DNA of 64,000 nucleotides from Oscillospiraceae bacterium (GTDB lineage Bacteria > Bacillota > Clostridia > Oscillospirales > Ruminococcaceae), in assembly GCA_017545185.1 (NCBI GenBank), contig JAFWQJ010000052.1, forward strand, positions 160,480 to 224,479, written 5' to 3'. The position numbers and the translations under genes were made by a program. Below, in pieces: positions 60,294 through 64,000 of the stretch. Position 1 is the stretch's first letter; each line of letters starts with the position of its first letter. A model generated the notes under the pieces. It saw only the letters and a list, made by a program, of their open reading frames with translations. It was not told the DNA's origin and did not search any database.

Positions 60294-61728
60294 GGCTCGC
60301 CTCCACAGGTGCATATTCAATGCGGATCTCCGGCAGCTTTTTGATCACCGTATAGCAGTTCAGCAGATCGCCGTCCTGACCGGTCTCGTTCCGGCCGGAT
60401 GCAGGCGGTGCGAACAGCCGGAGCTGCATGTCGCAGGGCTCCCTGACCGGCTGTTCAAAGAACGTAGGCATCAGATCGACCATTCTTGTATGCGGCGCCT
60501 TATAGAACCAGCGGCCGTTCAGCTCGATCATGTAGTTGCCGTCGTCGGAGAAATGCAGCTCGCAGAAATGAGGATTGCCCTCGAAATGCAGCATGACCGC
60601 AAGTCCTTCGGCATCCTCTGCGCCGCCCCAGCGGAGCTTTACCGGCAGGGTGACTTCCGATCCCGCCGTGATCTGCGGCAGGAACATGTCGTCGGTGAGC
60701 CAGTTTTTGAATGTCTGCATGACGGGCTGCGGGAAGCCGTTTTCCGGGTCGGACGGATCCTCTGTTTCAAGGCCGAGCCTGCCGCGGTCGCGGAACTGGT
60801 AAAAATTGATGCCGCTGAGCCAGTTTTCGGGGTCGGCTTTCAGCATCCGGAAAAAGCCGTCCACCATATCGCACTGCTCATAAGGCCCGGTGACGTCGCC
60901 GTCCGCGTTGAATTCACTCATGAGCATCGGTTTCGGCTGTCCGCCGTTCAGCTCGGTGAATCTGCGGTAGGAACGCTTGGTCAGGTCGTAGACATTCTGC
61001 ACGGTGTCACGCCGGAAGGAGCGTCCGCCGTGCTTTGCGATATCATACGGCCAGCCCCAGTGGAGTGCCATGTATTTGTCCACCGACCAGAGATCGGCGG
61101 CGGGAAGCGTGCAGGCAAATTCCTGCTCGCAGACCATTTCCGTGCTGTCCGGATCCTCAATGCCGCCGATGCAGATAATAGTCTGTACATTCGGTGCATG
61201 GGCGCGGATCACCTCGGACGCATGGACAAAGAAGTCCGCGACCTCTTTGTACGAAGCGCGCTTGTTGAACGAGAACCACCTTCCGGTCGCCTCGTGATTC
61301 AGGCGGAGCATCAGTCTGCCGTAGGGCTTTAAGTCCTCCGCGATCGCGATGAGATGCTCGTCCGGGACATGCGGGTCGCAGGTCAGCGTCAGCGTGACGT
61401 CCTGTCCGTGGCGGCGGATATCCTGCATCTGCCGGAATACCTCGCCGTTTCTGCTGCCGTTCAGGCCGCCGGTATACGGGAAATAGTCATCGTAGGGATA
61501 ATCCCACTGGAACGCGACCGAGCGGTCTGCGAAGGCATGTCTTGCCCGGACCGGGAAGGTCTTGTCCAGCGGATAGTAGCAGTACATCAGATTGACAGAC
61601 CGCATCGGCCTGCCGAGCGCTTTCAGGATATAATCCTGGGAAACATATTCACCGCGTTCGCTTCCGTCCGTCAGGTCCATTGCGACACGGGCAGCGCCGA
61701 GATGAATGCGGGTCAGGGGCAGCTTCAT
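60286..61728 (-). CDS. GH26-like intracellular glycoside hydrolase
   Basis: A 480-residue protein without signal peptide. The N-terminal part resembles a clan GH-A barrel: RLNHEATGRWFSF is like the acid/base region of GH26 mannanases and MLMSEFNADG like the nucleophile region. From about residue 340 a beta-rich domain follows. Family assignment is by motif and moderate. The ATG at 61728 follows AAAGGA by seven bases; an ATG at 61749 has no ribosome site. Placement between pncB and a HAD phosphatase gives no clear pathway. Confidence 0.6.
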   Translation of the reverse strand: MKLPLTRIHLGAARVAMDLTDGSERGEYVSQDYILKALGRPMRSVNLMYCYYPLDKTFPVRARHAFADRSVAFQWDYPYDDYFPYTGGLNGSRNGEVFRQMQDIRRHGQDVTLTLTCDPHVPDEHLIAIAEDLKPYGRLMLRLNHEATGRWFSFNKRASYKEVADFFVHASEVIRAHAPNVQTIICIGGIEDPDSTEMVCEQEFACTLPAADLWSVDKYMALHWGWPYDIAKHGGRSFRRDTVQNVYDLTKRSYRRFTELNGGQPKPMLMSEFNADGDVTGPYEQCDMVDGFFRMLKADPENWLSGINFYQFRDRGRLGLETEDPSDPENGFPQPVMQTFKNWLTDDMFLPQITAGSEVTLPVKLRWGGAEDAEGLAVMLHFEGNPHFCELHFSDDGNYMIELNGRWFYKAPHTRMVDLMPTFFEQPVREPCDMQLRLFAPPASGRNETGQDGDLLNCYTVIKKLPEIRIEYAPVEASRD

Positions 61729-61749
61729 GAAACCGTCCTTTCGGTTCAT

Positions 61750-63231
61750 TTATTCAGAGAAGTATTTGTCGAGCATTTCGCGCTTTAATTTCCAGAGCGG
61801 CTCGGAGAGATCGACGTAATATGCGTGCGGATTCTCAAAGCGCATGACCTCGTCCCAGATCGTGCCGAGCTGTTCCATGCAGTAGCTGCGCATTTCAGCG
61901 ATCGACGGGGATTCGTATACGCATCTGCCCTTCTCAAAGACAGGCACCTGCAGTCTGACGGCGCGGAAGTTTGTCAGCGTCTTGCGCTTGTATGTGAACT
62001 CCGGATCGAAGATCGTATAGGGCTGTGTATCGTCGATGACCTCATCAGCCAGCGCGATGACGTCCGCGATCGCCATGCCGGTCTCGCCGTCGAACAGCCG
62101 CCACGGCGCTTTGAAGCCTGGGTTCGTGATCTTTGCGGCATTTTCGGAGATCTTGATCTTCGGGATCAGTGTATCCGGGTGCTCTGCGGTACCCGCAGCG
62201 GCAAGCTTGTATACGCCGCCGAACACCGGCTCGGAGCGGGATGTGACCAGCCGCTCGCCGACGCCGAAGCTGTCGATCTGTGCGCCCTGTACGAGCAGAT
62301 CGCGGATGATGTATTCGTCAAGCGAATTGGATGCGACGATCTTGACCTCGGGGAGGCCGGCTTCGTCGAGCATCATGCGGGATTTTTTGGAGAGGTAGGC
62401 GATATCGCCGCTGTCGATGCGGATGCCCTGCGGGGTATGTCCGGCAGCCTTCAGCTCCTTGAACACGGTGATCGCGTTCGGGACACCGGATTTCAGCACA
62501 TGGTAGGTATCGACCAGCAGCGTGCAGGCATCCGGATAGACCTTTGCATAAGCGCGGAATGCGTCAAGCTCGGTTGGGAACATCTGCACCCAGCTGTGCG
62601 CCATGGTGCCGAGCGCCGGTACGCCGAACTCTCTGTCACAGATCGCGCAGGCGGTACCTGCCGCACCTGCGATGTACGCGGCTCTTGCGCCGTAGAGTGC
62701 GCCGTCGCTGCCCTGTGCCCTGCGGGAGCCGAACTCCATGACGGGTCTGCCGTCTGCCGCACGGACGATGCGGTTCGCCTTTGTCGCGATCAGCGACTGG
62801 TGATTGACCGTCAGCAGCAGCATCGTTTCGACGAACTGCGCCTGCATGGCCGGACCGCGGACGGTCACGAGCGGCTCATGCGGGAAGATCGGGGTGCCCT
62901 CGGGGATCGCCCAGACGTCGCAGGAAAATTCAAAATCCGCAAGGTACTGCAGGAAGGCTTCCGAGAAGATGCCCTTTTCCCGCAGATACTGGATATCGGA
63001 TTCGGTGAAGCGCAGGTTTTTCAGATAGTCGATCGCCTGTTCGAGCCCCGCCATGATCGCATAGCCGCCCTGATCCGGTACCTTCCGGAAGAACAGATCA
63101 AAGCAGGCGGTGACGTTGCCGAGCCCGTTTTCCAGAAAGCCGTTCGCCATGGTCAGCTCGTAAAAATCCACGAGCATCGTCAGATTGCGTGCGGCAAACA
63201 GTCCGGGCTGCGTATTCGCTGCAGTGTTCAT
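61750..63231 (-). CDS. pncB: Nicotinate phosphoribosyltransferase
   Basis: A 493-residue NAD-salvage enzyme converting nicotinate and PRPP to nicotinate mononucleotide. LVDFYELTMANGFLE near the N terminus, MEFGSRRAQGSDGAL and IRIDSGDIAYLSK are family motifs; the length is that of the longer bacterial type. The ATG at 63231 follows GAGGG by about eight bases. First gene of the long - strand directon. Confidence 0.95.
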   Translation of the reverse strand: MNTAANTQPGLFAARNLTMLVDFYELTMANGFLENGLGNVTACFDLFFRKVPDQGGYAIMAGLEQAIDYLKNLRFTESDIQYLREKGIFSEAFLQYLADFEFSCDVWAIPEGTPIFPHEPLVTVRGPAMQAQFVETMLLLTVNHQSLIATKANRIVRAADGRPVMEFGSRRAQGSDGALYGARAAYIAGAAGTACAICDREFGVPALGTMAHSWVQMFPTELDAFRAYAKVYPDACTLLVDTYHVLKSGVPNAITVFKELKAAGHTPQGIRIDSGDIAYLSKKSRMMLDEAGLPEVKIVASNSLDEYIIRDLLVQGAQIDSFGVGERLVTSRSEPVFGGVYKLAAAGTAEHPDTLIPKIKISENAAKITNPGFKAPWRLFDGETGMAIADVIALADEVIDDTQPYTIFDPEFTYKRKTLTNFRAVRLQVPVFEKGRCVYESPSIAEMRSYCMEQLGTIWDEVMRFENPHAYYVDLSEPLWKLKREMLDKYFSE

Positions 63232-63299
63232 ACTGTATTCCCTCTTTTCAGTTCGTGATCCGTGCCGGTCTGCTGACCTGCGCACAGATATCCTTATAC

Positions 63300-63328
63300 A
63301 TTTTACTACAAAAACTGACTTTCGTCAA
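63300..63328 (-). promoter_or_regulatory. Sigma-A promoter of the pncB directon
   Basis: On the - strand TTGACG (63323-63328), 17-base spacer, TAAAAT (63300-63305). Confidence 0.8.
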
Positions 63329-63378
63329 GTGCCTTGCGGGATTTCGGCGCGCGCACAGAGAAAATCAGGCGATATCTC

Positions 63379-63407
63379 TTGCATTTTCTGCATAAATATG
63401 GTAAAAT
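63379..63407 (+). promoter_or_regulatory. Sigma-A promoter of the S-adenosylhomocysteine hydrolase gene
   Basis: TTGCAT (63379-63384), 17-base spacer, TAAAAT (63402-63407), with a short leader and GGAGG eight bases before the ATG. No SAH or SAM riboswitch fits in the leader. Confidence 0.7.
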
Positions 63408-63440
63408 AAAGCATAAGTAATTTGATCGGAGGTATGTATC

Positions 63441-64000
63441 ATGAGCGAAATCCGTGACCCGAATCTCTGGGAATCCGGCGAGCAGAAAATTGCATGGGTC
63501 AAGGGCAATATGCCTTTGCTGCGCGGGATCGAGGCTGAGTTTGCTGAGACGAAGCCGTTTCTCGGCAAGCGCATTGCGCTGTCCATTCATCTGGAAGCAA
63601 AGACCGCCTATCTCTGCCGCGTGCTGGCTGCGGGCGGTGCGGAGATGTTCATCACCGGCTCGAACCCGCTGTCCACACAGGACGATATTGCGGCGGCGCT
63701 CGTGCACGGCGGACTGAATGTCTATGCATGGCACGGCGTTACCCCGGAGGAGTACGACGCGCATACCCGCCGCGTGATCGAGGCAAAGCCGCATTTCATC
63801 ATTGACGACGGCGGCGACCTTGTCACGCTGATCCACAATGAATATCCGGAGCTGCTCGAAAACGTCATCGGCGGCTGCGAGGAAACGACGACCGGCATCC
63901 TGCGCCTGAAGGCTATGGCCGCAGCAGGGACGCTGAAATTCCCGATGATGCTCGTCAATGACGCGGACTGCAAGCATCTCTTTGACAACCGCTACGGCAC
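63441..64000 (+). CDS. ahcY: Adenosylhomocysteinase, 5' part only
   Basis: The first 186 codons of a gene cut by the window end. The enzyme splits S-adenosylhomocysteine to adenosine and homocysteine. IALSIHLEAKTAYL, TGSNPLSTQDDIAAAL and DDGGDLVTLIH are substrate-domain motifs of the family, and CEETTTGILRLKAM leads towards the NAD-binding domain, which would lie beyond 64000. Frame is open throughout. Confidence 0.93.
   Translation, partial: MSEIRDPNLWESGEQKIAWVKGNMPLLRGIEAEFAETKPFLGKRIALSIHLEAKTAYLCRVLAAGGAEMFITGSNPLSTQDDIAAALVHGGLNVYAWHGVTPEEYDAHTRRVIEAKPHFIIDDGGDLVTLIHNEYPELLENVIGGCEETTTGILRLKAMAAAGTLKFPMMLVNDADCKHLFDNRYG

Overview
The window is typical of a spore-forming, cellulosome-producing Clostridia, most likely a Ruminococcus of the R. 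champanellensis / R. flavefaciens type. The evidence is a moderately high G+C, low-redundancy chromosome, dockerin modules with the ruminococcal YGDVNLD-like calcium loop, a secreted GH5 enzyme carrying a dockerin, a complete spoIIIAA-AH set, an [FeFe]-hydrogenase maturation gene (hydF) and a fermentative indolepyruvate oxidoreductase cluster. Species assignment is inference. No tRNA, rRNA, CRISPR, transposase or phage gene was seen.

Layout. 1-6.9 kb (+): cell-wall amidase, FkbH-like HAD protein, a small acidic membrane protein with its own promoter and terminator, then ttcA-like, tsaD, trmN6-like and rsmI, with a palindromic intergenic repeat between tsaD and trmN6. 7.0-8.5 kb (-): ECF S component plus coaX behind a strong promoter and a structured leader. 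8.6-13.7 kb (-): a sugar ABC importer with a GH105 hydrolase and an HD hydrolase, driven by a consensus promoter that contains a perfect inverted repeat. 13.7-21.5 kb (+): the F1Fo ATP synthase operon, with a c subunit that carries a sodium-type, two-carboxylate ion site, followed by a membrane protein of unknown role. 21.6-24.7 kb (+): GH5-dockerin and hydF.

24.8-36.7 kb is the most remarkable part: seven paralogous serpins, each with a signal peptide, an N-terminal dockerin and a full serpin fold. One is on the + strand; six form a convergent - strand operon with a single good promoter and operator-like palindrome at its head. Hinge regions are those of inhibitory serpins, but the reactive-centre loops differ in sequence and length in every copy. 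The array looks like a diversified panel of protease inhibitors meant to be plugged into a cellulosome. One copy has a duplicated C-terminal beta-domain extension.

36.9-51.9 kb (-) is the classical Firmicutes block recN-argR-nadK-tlyA-dxs-xseBA-nusB-asp23-spoIIIA, but with folD, ispA, accBC, spoIVB and spo0A absent from their usual places, a TsaD-like paralogue near the folD site and an acyltransferase after recN. 51.9-53.4 kb (-): a YhfC-type membrane protein and a zinc-ribbon protein. 53.4-63.3 kb (-): ACT regulator, lipoproteins, paaK, iorB, zinc-ribbon protein, iorA, HAD phosphatase, GH26-like hydrolase and pncB, apparently one long directon from a promoter at about 63.3 kb. A divergent ahcY starts at 63441 and runs off the window.
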